From: a virus
DNA: 23,821 nt
IMG/VR virus record: IMGVR_UViG_3300045115_000060
Location: 1-23,821 of that record
Direction: 5' to 3' (one strand)
Shown here: piece after piece, positions 7,565-15,461 of the stretch
Numbering within the stretch: position 1 is the first letter of the stretch
Layout: each line of letters opens with the position of its first letter
Notes under the pieces: model-generated
Databases searched by the model: none
What the model was told of the DNA's origin: nothing
Seen by the model: the letters and a program-made list of their open reading frames with translations, nothing else
Translations under genes and position numbers: made by a program

Positions 7565-8683
7565 TTAACCGAAGTAATCCGGGCCGGTTTTATCCTTGCT
7601 GCCGGATTTTTTAGAGGATTTAGCAGGCTTGCGAATATCAACCACCAGGTTGTACGTGTAGCTGAACCCGGCGGCCGTCAGGGAAAAGGCGAGAGATTCA
7701 ACCACCCAGGCGCGATCTTCACGCTCGCCAAAGCCGGACGTGGACACGCCGGATTCTGCCGTGAGGGGAACATGTTTCGATCGGCACGGGCCGGTAACCG
7801 TCATCTTCTGCTCATTGCGGCGGGCCTGCGTCTTTCTGGATTTGGCCTGCTGGTCGGCGGTGGCCTTTGCCGGCTGGGTATACGGATTCGCCATCGAGGG
7901 GCCGTCATGGTCAACAGTGGTGGTTTTGGTCTTCCCGTCCGCTTCATCGTAATAGCGCACACCGATTTTTCCCGATGACTTACCGCTGCTGCCGGTGGCT
8001 TTCCCCGTCGAACTCCCCCGCTCGCCCTCACTGTATGACCAGTTTGAGACTTCCTCCGGGGTGATAACCAGCTCCCCGGTCTGCTCACCTGAGGCGTTAG
8101 CCGTTGCGCCCTGCCGGAGAAAAAGCCAGTAACCGCCGGAAGGTTTGCTGACCGCATTCCAGGTCCTGGCAAGCCGGGTCAGCAGGTTCGCATCCGATTC
8201 TGCCACCTGGTCAACATGGTCAATATGGATATCGGCGAGCTCCGCGGCTACTTTTGACTTCAGCCCGTTTTCCGTGGCGATGGTCCTGACCAGATCCGCC
8301 AGACGAATGTTATCCCAGCTGCGTGTTTTCTGGCTGAGCACATCACCGGGCTGTTTTTGCGCGTTCATGGGCGCGGCGGTGGCATAAATCTCGATACGCC
8401 GCGGCGGACCGCTGCTGCCGACGCCGGACACCACAAACCAGCCCTTATCCACCAGCTGGTCATTAAACCCCAGCGCCACACGCAGTCGTGCCCCTTTTGT
8501 CGGCAAAGGGAGCGTTTCCGACAGCAGCGTGATTTTCAGCTCATCCGCCTTTGTCGTGGCACCGCCATAATCGGTCAGCGTCAGCTCTGCCAGACTTTGC
8601 TGCAGCGCGCGGGTGATATCTTTCCCCTCGGCGCTGACGCTGAAAGCGGGAGCATATTCCGGTTTAACTATCTGTTCAGTCAT
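7565..8683 (-). CDS. tail hub protein D (phage late control D family)
   Basis: A protein of 372 residues from the ATG at 8683, one base after the stop of gene X. The N-terminus (PEYAPAFSVSAEGKDIT) and the body with GWFVVSGVGSSGPPR, LADLVRTIATENGLKS and HVDQVAESDANLLTRLAR are typical of P2 gpD / Mu gp44. This is the gp27-like trimeric hub at the tip of the tube on which spike V sits. The C-terminus ends in a Lys/Ser-rich stretch (KPAKSSKKSGSKDK). Thirty-nine further open codons upstream belong to the X coding region and were excluded. Confidence 0.94.
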   Translation of the reverse strand: MTEQIVKPEYAPAFSVSAEGKDITRALQQSLAELTLTDYGGATTKADELKITLLSETLPLPTKGARLRVALGFNDQLVDKGWFVVSGVGSSGPPRRIEIYATAAPMNAQKQPGDVLSQKTRSWDNIRLADLVRTIATENGLKSKVAAELADIHIDHVDQVAESDANLLTRLARTWNAVSKPSGGYWLFLRQGATANASGEQTGELVITPEEVSNWSYSEGERGSSTGKATGSSGKSSGKIGVRYYDEADGKTKTTTVDHDGPSMANPYTQPAKATADQQAKSRKTQARRNEQKMTVTGPCRSKHVPLTAESGVSTSGFGEREDRAWVVESLAFSLTAAGFSYTYNLVVDIRKPAKSSKKSGSKDKTGPDYFG

Positions 8684-8684
8684 A

Positions 8685-8900
8685 TTAATCCCACAGGCTG
8701 AAAGCAGAATCCTGAACCGGCGGAGCCAGATCCGGCAGGGTAATAAAGAGACCTGACGGGTAAACCGCACCGATATCAGCCAGCCCCGGATTCGCTTCAA
8801 GTACCTGCGTCACGATAAAAGACAGGTTTTCCGTGCCGTAATGCGTTGCGCAGACTGCATCAAGCACATCACCGTCACGGGTTTGATATGTCATCGGCAT
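8685..8900 (-). CDS. tail protein X (P2 gpX-like, LysM-type)
   Basis: A small protein of 71 residues with the gpX pattern: GDVLDAVCATHYG, then VLEANPGLADIGAVYPSGLFITLPDL, ending SLWD. In P2-type tails this LysM-like protein belongs to the tail tip and baseplate assembly. The ATG at 8900 lies inside gene U (26-base overlap). A second ATG two codons later (8894) is equally possible and would match P2 gpX better at the N-terminus. Confidence 0.93.
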   Translation of the reverse strand: MPMTYQTRDGDVLDAVCATHYGTENLSFIVTQVLEANPGLADIGAVYPSGLFITLPDLAPPVQDSAFSLWD

Positions 8901-9345
8901 AATGTTTCAGCGTCATCGTCCAGTTTTTATTTCGGTGGCCACCACCGGGCAGGAAACGGTTTGTCGTGTCGGAGAAGTCGATCACCACCCACCAGCCCAG
9001 CACATCCCCTTCACCGCTGACCAGCTGCTGTGGCTTGTTCTGGTCGGCGAGATCGTAGAGATCGTTAACGGCATCCACCCCCTTACGAAAGAAGGCATGC
9101 GATTCTCCCTCAAGCCGGACGGTTCGCCCGGGCTTGCCGGTGTACTGCAGCAGGTCCTGTTTGCCGATGCGCTCCTGCTCGCTCCATCGCCAGCTGGCCT
9201 CACGGGTCAGCTGGTTATACGCCGTGGTATCGATGGAAAAGGCGAAATCGCCCAGCATCATCATCACCCGGGCGGCCTGGGCACCACGCGCCGCGCTGGC
9301 ACCGGCCTGCCCGAAGTCTTCAAAGACAGGAATAATTTCACTCAC
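8875..9345 (-). CDS. tail protein U (P2 gpU-like)
   Basis: A protein of 156 residues of the gpU family. Marks are MMLGDFAFSIDTTAYNQLTR near residues 29-48, SWRWSEQERIG, GWWVVIDFSDTT and the C-terminal NWTMTLKHY. P2 gpU is a baseplate/tail component encoded next to the tape measure and hub, as here. The start overlaps the end of the tape measure gene by 4 bases, so the two are translationally coupled. Confidence 0.92.
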   Translation of the reverse strand: MSEIIPVFEDFGQAGASAARGAQAARVMMMLGDFAFSIDTTAYNQLTREASWRWSEQERIGKQDLLQYTGKPGRTVRLEGESHAFFRKGVDAVNDLYDLADQNKPQQLVSGEGDVLGWWVVIDFSDTTNRFLPGGGHRNKNWTMTLKHYADDISNP

Positions 9346-11150
9346 CAGATTTGCCCTCCGTCCAGCATGCTGTTATTACCATTAAAAGCAGGGCTGCTTT
9401 TCGTCATACCCTCGACCTCATCAGCAATCGCCCGCTCGTCCTGCCCGGGTGCACCATGAATTTCAAACCGGTATTCAAAGCGGCGATTGTCTGTCAGCTG
9501 TCGGGGTGCGACGGGAGTATCTGCTGAATCCAGCTTCTGCAGCAACATATCCCAGCGACCTTCAGCCTCAGTGCTGGTAGCCTGCTGGAGTGAATCCTGC
9601 TCCGTAATGTCCGGTACCACCTGCGGCGATGTTTCTGGCGGTAACGGCGACAGCAGGGTCCGGGGATAATGATCCCATGCCGTAGGGCCGGTACCGGGCG
9701 TGACAGACTGTGGCTGTGCCGGCTTCATTAACCCGTCCGTCCCGAACAGTGCGCCACTGTTCTCCGGGGTGAGATATTTATCAAGGGTGGTGTTAAATGT
9801 CTCCTCGTCATCACGGAAAAAGCCCCGCGTATCCCGGTAGGATTTTTTCACATCGTCCGGCAGATCCGGTTTTTCTTTAAGCTGCTGTTCGAACCACTCT
9901 CCCTGGCCGTTGCGCTGCGCCGTCATGCGGGCGATATCGACCGAGCCGGTCATGGCCAGCGATTTGAGCACGTCCCGCTGATCGCTTCGCTCATCCGGCA
10001 GCAGCCAGGACAGTTTTTTCGCCAGCGCGTACGCCACTTTTCCGACGAAAAAGATCCCCTGCCCGAACGTCAGCACGCCGGGGTAGAGGTCATTACGCAG
10101 AAAACTGACGATGCGCTTGATCCCCCCGCCTTTAAACCACTCCGCCATATCGTCCGTCAGACGGCGCACATCCGGCGCCAGTTCGTTACCGAGCTGACCG
10201 GAGATTTCCGCCAGCGCAGAAGAGAAGACGGTCTGCAGGTTGGTAATAGCGCGGTTGCCCTCCATCGCACCTTCAGCCCCCTCTTTCGTGACGAGGTTAT
10301 ACCGGCGCTGCTCGTCCATCAGGTCGCGGTAACTCTTCCCGGACTGCTTCAGCAGCATCAGGAGCTTGCTGGCCTCGCCGCCAAACAGCGAATCCAGCGC
10401 AAATGAAGCTTTCGACTCATCCTGCAGGCTGAGCGCGCGCTCAACGATTTTTTCAAACTGTGCCATATCGCTGAGCCCGGCCAAATCCCCCGCCTTAAAC
10501 CCGAGCGTCTCAAACGCGTCCTGCAGCGAGCCCTGCTTACCGTTCTGCTTGTATTCCCCTGCCTTGTGCAGATACTCCTCAAACAGATCGCCGATATTCT
10601 CGCCGTTCATGTCGTACTGTTTTGCGAGGGTGTCCCAGGCATCAAACGTCGGGATGTCCACGCCATAACTTTTCGCCACGCCCGCACGTCGGGCCGTCTC
10701 CGCATTGGTAGCCGCCGGTGCTATCAGGGTGCCCAGCGCGGTAGCCACCACCCCACCGCCGCCGATCGCCAGCCCCGGTGCCACCATGCTGCCCAGTTGT
10801 CCGGCGATACCCAGACCGCGGCGAAACAGGCCTTTACCGGCCCCTTTAAATGACGCCAGCCGCTGCGCCTTCTGCATCTGCTGGTTCAGCTTCTGCTGTT
10901 CGAACTCCGTTTTACGGATTTCACGCGACACATCGCTGTAACGCCGTTTCAGATCGCCAAGGCTCTGCCCGGCAAGCTTTGCTTTTTTAATCTCCGCCGC
11001 CAGCTTCGCCTGGTCTTTGGTCAGTTTTTCTGACTGCTTCCCGACGTCCTTCAGGCTCTTTTGCAGGCCGTTCGCTGAACGATTCCATGAGCTGTCGATA
11101 TTGCCGCCAAACGTAATGACGGCCTTAAGATTCTGGCTTAGTCCGGCCAC
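9342..11150 (-). CDS. tail tape measure protein
   Basis: A protein of 602 residues, short for a tape measure, which suggests a modest tail length. A coiled-coil N-terminus (about residues 25-100, rich in Lys, Gln and Glu) is followed by a Gly/Ala-rich hydrophobic segment at about 115-150 (GSMVAPGLAIGGGGVVATAL). Long helical stretches follow, with a Pro-rich region near 485-525. It sits between the E/E' chaperone and U, as in P2 where T holds this place. The start is GTG at 11150; the E' frame overlaps it by 26 bases. It sets the tail length and is ejected or displaced during infection. Confidence 0.92.
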   Translation of the reverse strand: MAGLSQNLKAVITFGGNIDSSWNRSANGLQKSLKDVGKQSEKLTKDQAKLAAEIKKAKLAGQSLGDLKRRYSDVSREIRKTEFEQQKLNQQMQKAQRLASFKGAGKGLFRRGLGIAGQLGSMVAPGLAIGGGGVVATALGTLIAPAATNAETARRAGVAKSYGVDIPTFDAWDTLAKQYDMNGENIGDLFEEYLHKAGEYKQNGKQGSLQDAFETLGFKAGDLAGLSDMAQFEKIVERALSLQDESKASFALDSLFGGEASKLLMLLKQSGKSYRDLMDEQRRYNLVTKEGAEGAMEGNRAITNLQTVFSSALAEISGQLGNELAPDVRRLTDDMAEWFKGGGIKRIVSFLRNDLYPGVLTFGQGIFFVGKVAYALAKKLSWLLPDERSDQRDVLKSLAMTGSVDIARMTAQRNGQGEWFEQQLKEKPDLPDDVKKSYRDTRGFFRDDEETFNTTLDKYLTPENSGALFGTDGLMKPAQPQSVTPGTGPTAWDHYPRTLLSPLPPETSPQVVPDITEQDSLQQATSTEAEGRWDMLLQKLDSADTPVAPRQLTDNRRFEYRFEIHGAPGQDERAIADEVEGMTKSSPAFNGNNSMLDGGQIW

Positions 11151-11307
11151 GATTTACCGCCTCCACTTCGTCGGTGAGAAAATCAGAAAACACGCTGAAC
11201 GGCATATCCAGGTATTCCGTCATGGGAAAATGCAGGCGCCGCCCGAGAAAGCGTATCGCCCGGATCAGGCTTCTTTCGGTCGCTCCCCGGGCGGGAGCAT
11301 AAAAACA
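11125..11307 (-). CDS. E' frameshift extension of the tail assembly chaperone
   Basis: A stop-free stretch in the -1 frame relative to gene E, running from just after a TAA (11308-11310) to a TAA at 11125-11127. It has no convincing start of its own. Its translation contains LGRRLHFPMTEYLDMPFSVF, a pattern like the E' / GpE part of P2- and Mu-type tail chaperones. It overlaps the end of E and the first 26 bases of the tape measure gene. I infer that a fraction of ribosomes shift -1 between 11307 and 11265 to give an E-E' fusion, as known for this family. The slip site is uncertain: a GTTTTTA run at 11300-11306 (minus strand) and CCGAAAG just before the E stop are candidates, and neither is a canonical heptamer. 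Confidence 0.75.
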   Translation of the reverse strand, partial: CFYAPARGATERSLIRAIRFLGRRLHFPMTEYLDMPFSVFSDFLTDEVEAVNRGRTKPES

Positions 11308-11552
11308 TTAAATGCGTCCAGCAGCTGCGCATAATCAGCCGCTGTCAGCTGCCAGATATCCTGCTCACTGAGATTGCACAGCAGCGCAATCATGCGTGCC
11401 TCTTTTTCTTCTTCGCTGCCCCGATCCTTGGAAAAAGCAATGCGATCGCGCACCAGCGGCTCGCGCAGCGTCACCTGTTCGAGCAGGCCACCGTTCTCAA
11501 AGGAAACAGGGGAATACAGTTTGATAACGCGGGTTTCACCAGGAAAACTCAT
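11265..11552 (-). CDS. tail assembly chaperone E (P2 gpE / Mu gp41-like)
   Basis: A protein of 95 residues lying between tube and tape measure genes, the diagnostic place of the tail assembly chaperone. Its N-terminus (TRVIKLYSPVSFENG, then VTLREPLVRDRIAF) and the helical LCNLSEQDIWQLTAADYAQLLDAF follow the P2 E / Mu gp41 pattern. Such proteins coat the tape measure while the tube grows and are absent from the virion. The ATG at 11552 has GGAG about 7 bases before it. A strong terminator hairpin precedes it, so its expression relative to the tube gene is probably reduced. Confidence 0.9.
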   Translation of the reverse strand: MSFPGETRVIKLYSPVSFENGGLLEQVTLREPLVRDRIAFSKDRGSEEEKEARMIALLCNLSEQDIWQLTAADYAQLLDAFNVFMLPPGERPKEA

Positions 11553-11572
11553 AACACTCTCCGTAAAGTAAA

Positions 11573-11590
11573 AACGGCCCGAAGGCCGTT
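11573..11590 (-). terminator. intrinsic terminator after the tube gene
   Basis: On the minus strand AACGGCC and GGCCGTT form a 7-bp stem closed by a UUCG tetraloop, followed by five T. It lies 18 bases after the tube stop codon and before the ribosome site of gene E. This is a textbook intrinsic terminator within a late operon. Confidence 0.9.
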
Positions 11591-11607
11591 ACAGGATAAA
11601 GACAGGC

Positions 11608-12114
11608 TCAGAGACGGACTTTCGCCGCCAGGCCGGACAACACATCCACGCCATTCACCCGGCGCGAGAAGCGCTCCGTATCAATTTCAAAGAGCTCGCG
11701 GCCGTCTTTGGTCTGGCGGTAATAGCTCACGGCGATGTCCACTGTGACGGCATTTTCGGACAGGCTGTCTTTGCCCCGCGCATCCGGGGTGACGGTCTGC
11801 ACAAAGCCCTCGATCTCCTCGATGGTGCCCAGCGCGGTGCCGTTCGCCAGATAGCCCTGATAGGCCGTAAAACGCGGGCGACTGCCACTGACAAAACCAA
11901 AGGCAGTCAGCATGTCCGTGTCCACCCCGTAAAACTTCAACTGGCAGGTCAGCGCCTCCATGCCGTCATCCACGGGAGAGGGGGCGTCCTGTGCGCCGGT
12001 GCGCAAATCGGTTTTGACAATGGACAATGCCGGCGGCGTAAATTCATGTGCGCCCTGAATACGGATCCCCTGCCGGAAGAAGGTCCAGACGCGTAACGTG
12101 TTTTTTTCGCTCAT
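11608..12114 (-). CDS. major tail tube protein (P2 FII-like)
   Basis: A protein of 168 residues, the usual tube length. The body contains FTPPALSIVKTDLRTGAQDAP split around residues 25-46, VDDGMEALTCQLKFYG, and a C-terminal DTERFSRRVNGVDVLSGL block; all are typical of P2 FII family tubes. It stacks as hexameric rings to form the inner tube. The ATG overlaps the sheath stop (ATGA), so sheath and tube are coupled. A strong terminator follows the gene. Confidence 0.94.
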   Translation of the reverse strand: MSEKNTLRVWTFFRQGIRIQGAHEFTPPALSIVKTDLRTGAQDAPSPVDDGMEALTCQLKFYGVDTDMLTAFGFVSGSRPRFTAYQGYLANGTALGTIEEIEGFVQTVTPDARGKDSLSENAVTVDIAVSYYRQTKDGRELFEIDTERFSRRVNGVDVLSGLAAKVRL

Positions 12115-13580
12115 GCTGCCAGCATCTCCTCAAGCGCATAGTTGTTATTCACCCGGACGCGCAGGCTGATAAGTTCAGTCGGCGATTTCGGACCAAAGTC
12201 ATAGTTGATGTACAGCACGCCCGCCGCCATGCTCTCAGCGGTATTAAGCTCCTCATCCAGCCAGGCACGACCGCCGAAAATGGCACCGAGGCCGATCAGC
12301 TGACGCATATAGGCGTTGATGGTGCCGATGATGTCGTCGGCGTTTTCCCGGTCGAGTGGGCGGTCAACGTATTCCAGCATCGTCTCCTGAATGCTGTCCT
12401 CGATGACGTCTGCAGTGCGGCGAACCGATTCAAAGCGCCACTGGGGATTGGTTCCGCACAGGCGGTTACCCCAGTGCTTAAACCCGGCACGGCGGATAAT
12501 AGTGGACACGTTCTGCATGTTGAGCAGGTTCGCATCGCAGTTTTCATCGCCGAGAATGAACTCGTCGACCTGCTCCACGCCGAGGATATTGTTGATGTCC
12601 TGGTTGGATTTGCTCCACCACCAGCCCTTCTCAAAGTCGATACGGGCGCGCAGTCCCGCCGCAAACGCTGAATACGGGCGGTAGACCAGCTGGCCGTCGG
12701 CATTGCTGACCTGAACGCGCGGGCGCAGCAGTTCAGTGCGCATGCCATAGGACTGACGTCGCTGGACCACTTCCTGCAGCGTGGCACCGGATTCACAGTC
12801 TACATACGCCACTGCGCGTAGTTTGCCGGCAACGGTTTCCAGTGCCTTGCCCACGGCGTCATCCTCACTGAACCCCGGCGCAATGACGATTCGGGGCTGG
12901 TACGTCGTCACCGATTTTGAAGATGACAGCGAGCCGATCCCGGTAAGCACCGCTGCACGCTGTTTCGCTTCGTCGGTTTCTTCCGACACACGAACCACCA
13001 CCGTCAGGGCATTTCGCTGATCGTTGATTTCGGTAAGTGCCGGCTTCAGCGAGCCCTTCTCACCCAGGCGGGAGAGCATCGTGGTACCGACAATTGCCAC
13101 CGGCGTATTCAGAGGGAACGGCTCATCCTCGCCACCGGACAGCTGCAGGCTGAACGGCGTGACAATGCCGCTGCCGGTACCCTTCACGGTCACTTTCACA
13201 TCCGCCACCGCGCTCACGGCCGTGACCACCTCTGCTGGCGTTGCCGTCAGCTTGCCGGATTCATCACAGCCCAGCGTGATGGTCAGCGTTAAAGCCGTTG
13301 CGTCCCAGACAGCCGTCGTCTCCACCGCGGCGGGATTTTCTGCATCAGGCACCCCGGCTACCGCCTCAGCCAGCAGGACATTGCCCGCCCTGCCGGCCTT
13401 CGTCGCGGTAAATTCGACAACGTTATCCAGAATAGGCGTCCCGACGGTACCCGCTGCCGGCGTTCCGGCTGAGGCATCCGGCGCGGTACCCACCAGACCG
13501 ATAATAGCCGTCTGGATCGTCGTGACCGCGACCGTACCGGATGTCAGTTCGATCGTTTCCACACCATGTAAATTCGCCAT
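12111..13580 (-). CDS. tail sheath protein (P2 FI-like) with an inserted domain
   Basis: A contractile sheath protein of 489 residues from the ATG at 13580, which has GGAG 8 bases upstream. The N-terminal strand IIGLVGTAPDA (27-37) and the continuation FPLNTPVAIVGT (from about 155) are normally adjacent in the family. Here about 115 residues, rich in Ala, Thr and Val and ending LSGGEDE, lie between them. The rest is conserved: YQPRIVIAPGFS, GWWWSKSNQDINNILGV, NLLNMQNVSTIIRRAGF and LYINYDFGPKSP. On contraction the sheath drives the tube through the envelope. The insertion probably forms an outward-facing domain; its role is unknown. Codons upstream of 13580 overlap the preceding terminator and were excluded. 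Confidence 0.95.
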   Translation of the reverse strand: MANLHGVETIELTSGTVAVTTIQTAIIGLVGTAPDASAGTPAAGTVGTPILDNVVEFTATKAGRAGNVLLAEAVAGVPDAENPAAVETTAVWDATALTLTITLGCDESGKLTATPAEVVTAVSAVADVKVTVKGTGSGIVTPFSLQLSGGEDEPFPLNTPVAIVGTTMLSRLGEKGSLKPALTEINDQRNALTVVVRVSEETDEAKQRAAVLTGIGSLSSSKSVTTYQPRIVIAPGFSEDDAVGKALETVAGKLRAVAYVDCESGATLQEVVQRRQSYGMRTELLRPRVQVSNADGQLVYRPYSAFAAGLRARIDFEKGWWWSKSNQDINNILGVEQVDEFILGDENCDANLLNMQNVSTIIRRAGFKHWGNRLCGTNPQWRFESVRRTADVIEDSIQETMLEYVDRPLDRENADDIIGTINAYMRQLIGLGAIFGGRAWLDEELNTAESMAAGVLYINYDFGPKSPTELISLRVRVNNNYALEEMLAA

Positions 13581-13600
13581 TAATTTTCTCCAGGCATAAA

Positions 13601-13619
13601 AAAACCTGCCGCGGCAGGT
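13601..13619 (-). terminator. intrinsic terminator between spike V and sheath genes
   Basis: The perfect 16-base palindrome ACCTGCCGCGGCAGGT (13604-13619) is followed on the minus strand by seven T. Its first base overlaps the stop codon of the V gene, and the sheath ribosome site comes right after the T-tract. Confidence 0.85.
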
Positions 13620-14242
13620 CACATTTTTTGATTGGGGGGATTCGTGGTACCGCCGCCGTCACCATTTTCTTCATGGTCATGGCCATTGTAAGTTTCGCGG
13701 ATCGCGCTCATTTTCCCGGTACCGTCCGAAATCTCCTGAGTTGCACCAATATTTCCGGCCACGTTCGCGTCGGCATTGAATTGCGACACGCCCTGCACCG
13801 TGAGGGTTTCAGTAATTTCCACCGGACCGTCCAGCGTACCTTTCCCGATGATTTTGTAGGTGCCGCCCTCCGTCAGGGTAATGGTCAGGGCATGCGCGGC
13901 ACGGTCATAGCGGATCTCGGTACCGTCGCCGTATCGGGTGATATGCTCGCTGTCGCTGCCCTCCGGTACCGGCAGCGCGCCGGTATTCCAGCCGGGAAAC
14001 ACCCGGCCATTATTCAGCTCGCCCGCCTCCGACAGTACCGTGACCGCATCCCCGACCGCATACGGATTGGAGTCAGCCCGGTTAACACCCGAAAAGCCCT
14101 GGCAGAGCGGTAGCCAGGTGGTGGTGATGTCGCCCAGGTCCACCCGGCATTTCGGTATGCCGTCATGCTTTACGGAATGAATAACCCCGCGCCTGACAAT
14201 ATTTGCCAGACGGCGCTGTAAATCGCCCTCGATATCACTCAT
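13619..14242 (-). CDS. baseplate spike protein V (P2 gpV / Mu gp45-like)
   Basis: A protein of 207 residues. The N-terminal part has the OB-fold pattern (KCRVDLGDITTTWLPLC near 31-47, then VGDAVTVLSEAGELNNGRVFPG). A beta-helical stem follows, and the C-terminus carries HDHEENGDGGGTTNPP. The His-x-His near the tip matches the iron-binding apex of P2-type central spikes. The trimer sits under the hub D and is the first part to touch and pierce the membrane. The ATG overlaps the previous gene by 8 bases. In P2 this gene starts the V-W-J-I cluster; here it stands apart, upstream of the sheath. Confidence 0.94.
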   Translation of the reverse strand: MSDIEGDLQRRLANIVRRGVIHSVKHDGIPKCRVDLGDITTTWLPLCQGFSGVNRADSNPYAVGDAVTVLSEAGELNNGRVFPGWNTGALPVPEGSDSEHITRYGDGTEIRYDRAAHALTITLTEGGTYKIIGKGTLDGPVEITETLTVQGVSQFNADANVAGNIGATQEISDGTGKMSAIRETYNGHDHEENGDGGGTTNPPNQKM

Positions 14243-14789
14243 CGGGTTTTGCCTCGTAAATCAGCTGATAGTCATCCACATGTGTCCGACCGATATCCGG
14301 TGCCTTGCCCAGCCAGGCCGCTTTCAGCGGGACATTCAGCTGTGCAAACGGATCCGCACCAAAGGCGGCTGACTGTGTGAAGGAGATTCGCCAGACCAGG
14401 TAATCATCCATGCGCGGATCAAACTCATCGCGTGCTGCATCGATAAAGATGGCTGGCTCCAGATGGGTCAGGCCGAACTGCTGGCCGTCAATCCACTGCG
14501 TGATATCTGCGGCCGCCGTGCGCAGGAAAATTTCCGGGCGACTGACACCTGCCCCGGCTGCATCCACCACCACGAACAAATCGCAGGACAGATTAACGTT
14601 GAGCTGCCCCTCGTTGCCCCCGCCCTGTTCCCAGCCGTTAATGGAGAAATAGACCGCCGGGGTGGTCAGCCCGGTAAATCGGGGGACATTTTTTTCCGGA
14701 TAGGCATCGGCGTCGCGCACCCAGTCAATTTTGTTCAGCGCGCCGGTGACAGCATCGTGATACTGCCCCAGCAGCAATGGCTCAGCCAT
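14235..14789 (-). CDS. probable tail terminator / tail completion protein
   Basis: A protein of 184 residues. It begins MAEPLLLGQYHDAVTGALN and has alternating strands and helices (TPAVYFSINGWEQGG, NLSCDLFVVVDAAG, TAAADITQWIDGQQFG, YLVWRISFTQS). I do not recognise a named family with certainty. Its size, the strand-rich pattern with a PAVYFSINGWE block, and its place between the Z-like gene and the baseplate/sheath genes fit the tail terminator that caps the tube before head joining. GAGGT lies 6 bases before the ATG. Treat the role as inference. Confidence 0.55.
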   Translation of the reverse strand: MAEPLLLGQYHDAVTGALNKIDWVRDADAYPEKNVPRFTGLTTPAVYFSINGWEQGGGNEGQLNVNLSCDLFVVVDAAGAGVSRPEIFLRTAAADITQWIDGQQFGLTHLEPAIFIDAARDEFDPRMDDYLVWRISFTQSAAFGADPFAQLNVPLKAAWLGKAPDIGRTHVDDYQLIYEAKPDE

Positions 14790-14797
14790 GGTTTACC

Positions 14798-15460
14798 TCA
14801 GACAGATATACGGGCTTTCACACGCCCGCGCAGATCGGTTTCAAAGTGATGCATGAAAATCTCAATCGCCTCCGCAAAGGCGTTATCCTCGATGTAGTTC
14901 AGCATCGGCTCATAAATATCCACTTCCGCCTCGCGGGTACGACGGGTATCCGGATCGCGAATAACCACCGTCCGCCGGTTTTCACGGCGGGAGCGCGCCA
15001 CCTCACCGTTTTCAAACGTGCGCGGGGAAAGCAGGCTGCCCTTTGGGGTAAAGCGCGCGTTTTCTGCCTGGCGTCGCGCCTTTATATACCGCCCGGTGGA
15101 TTTATCCCGCCGGGTATGGTGAGGCCTGACCCGCCCGTTAATCCGGCCTTTCAGGTCTTTTACCTTAATGGCATTGAGACCAAACCAGAGACGAAAATTA
15201 TCCAGTTGTGACTGAGAGGCGCGATCAAGACGAAAGGAAAGCAGACGCCGGCGCACCAGATCCAGGCTGCGTGGCGCCAGCCCGTCTTTTAGGTCTGCCA
15301 TCGCTTTTTTACGCAAGGTGGCGGCGGTACGTTTCAGGGCGCGAGAGTACGCCGCCCGAAACTGTTTATGGGTGGCACCGATGTGCTCCGCTATCCGCCA
15401 GATGGCATCCACATCGATATCGACAGGCAAATCCCGTCGCAGTCTGGACTCACGCGCCAT
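14798..15460 (-). CDS. tail completion protein, lambda gpZ-like
   Basis: A very basic protein of 220 residues from the ATG at 15460, one base after the stop of the preceding gene, with GGAG 7 bases upstream. The N-terminal half carries AAYSRALKRTAATLRKKAMADLKDG in two runs, followed by an LVRRRLLSFRLDR block. Later come KGRINGRVRPHH, RRENRRTVVIRD and the C-terminal EIFMHHFETDLRGRV. This resembles minor tail protein Z, which prepares the tail for head attachment. Eighty-one bases of open frame upstream overlap the preceding gene and lack a ribosome site. Confidence 0.65.
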   Translation of the reverse strand: MARESRLRRDLPVDIDVDAIWRIAEHIGATHKQFRAAYSRALKRTAATLRKKAMADLKDGLAPRSLDLVRRRLLSFRLDRASQSQLDNFRLWFGLNAIKVKDLKGRINGRVRPHHTRRDKSTGRYIKARRQAENARFTPKGSLLSPRTFENGEVARSRRENRRTVVIRDPDTRRTREAEVDIYEPMLNYIEDNAFAEAIEIFMHHFETDLRGRVKARISV

Positions 15461-15461
15461 G

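Noticed and set aside
8684-8800. 39-codon N-terminal extension of the hub D frame
   Set aside because: Arg/Leu-rich shadow of the X gene; the ATG one base after the X stop matches the family N-terminus.
13581-13622. N-terminal extension of the sheath frame
   Set aside because: Runs through the terminator palindrome and the ribosome site of the true start at 13580.
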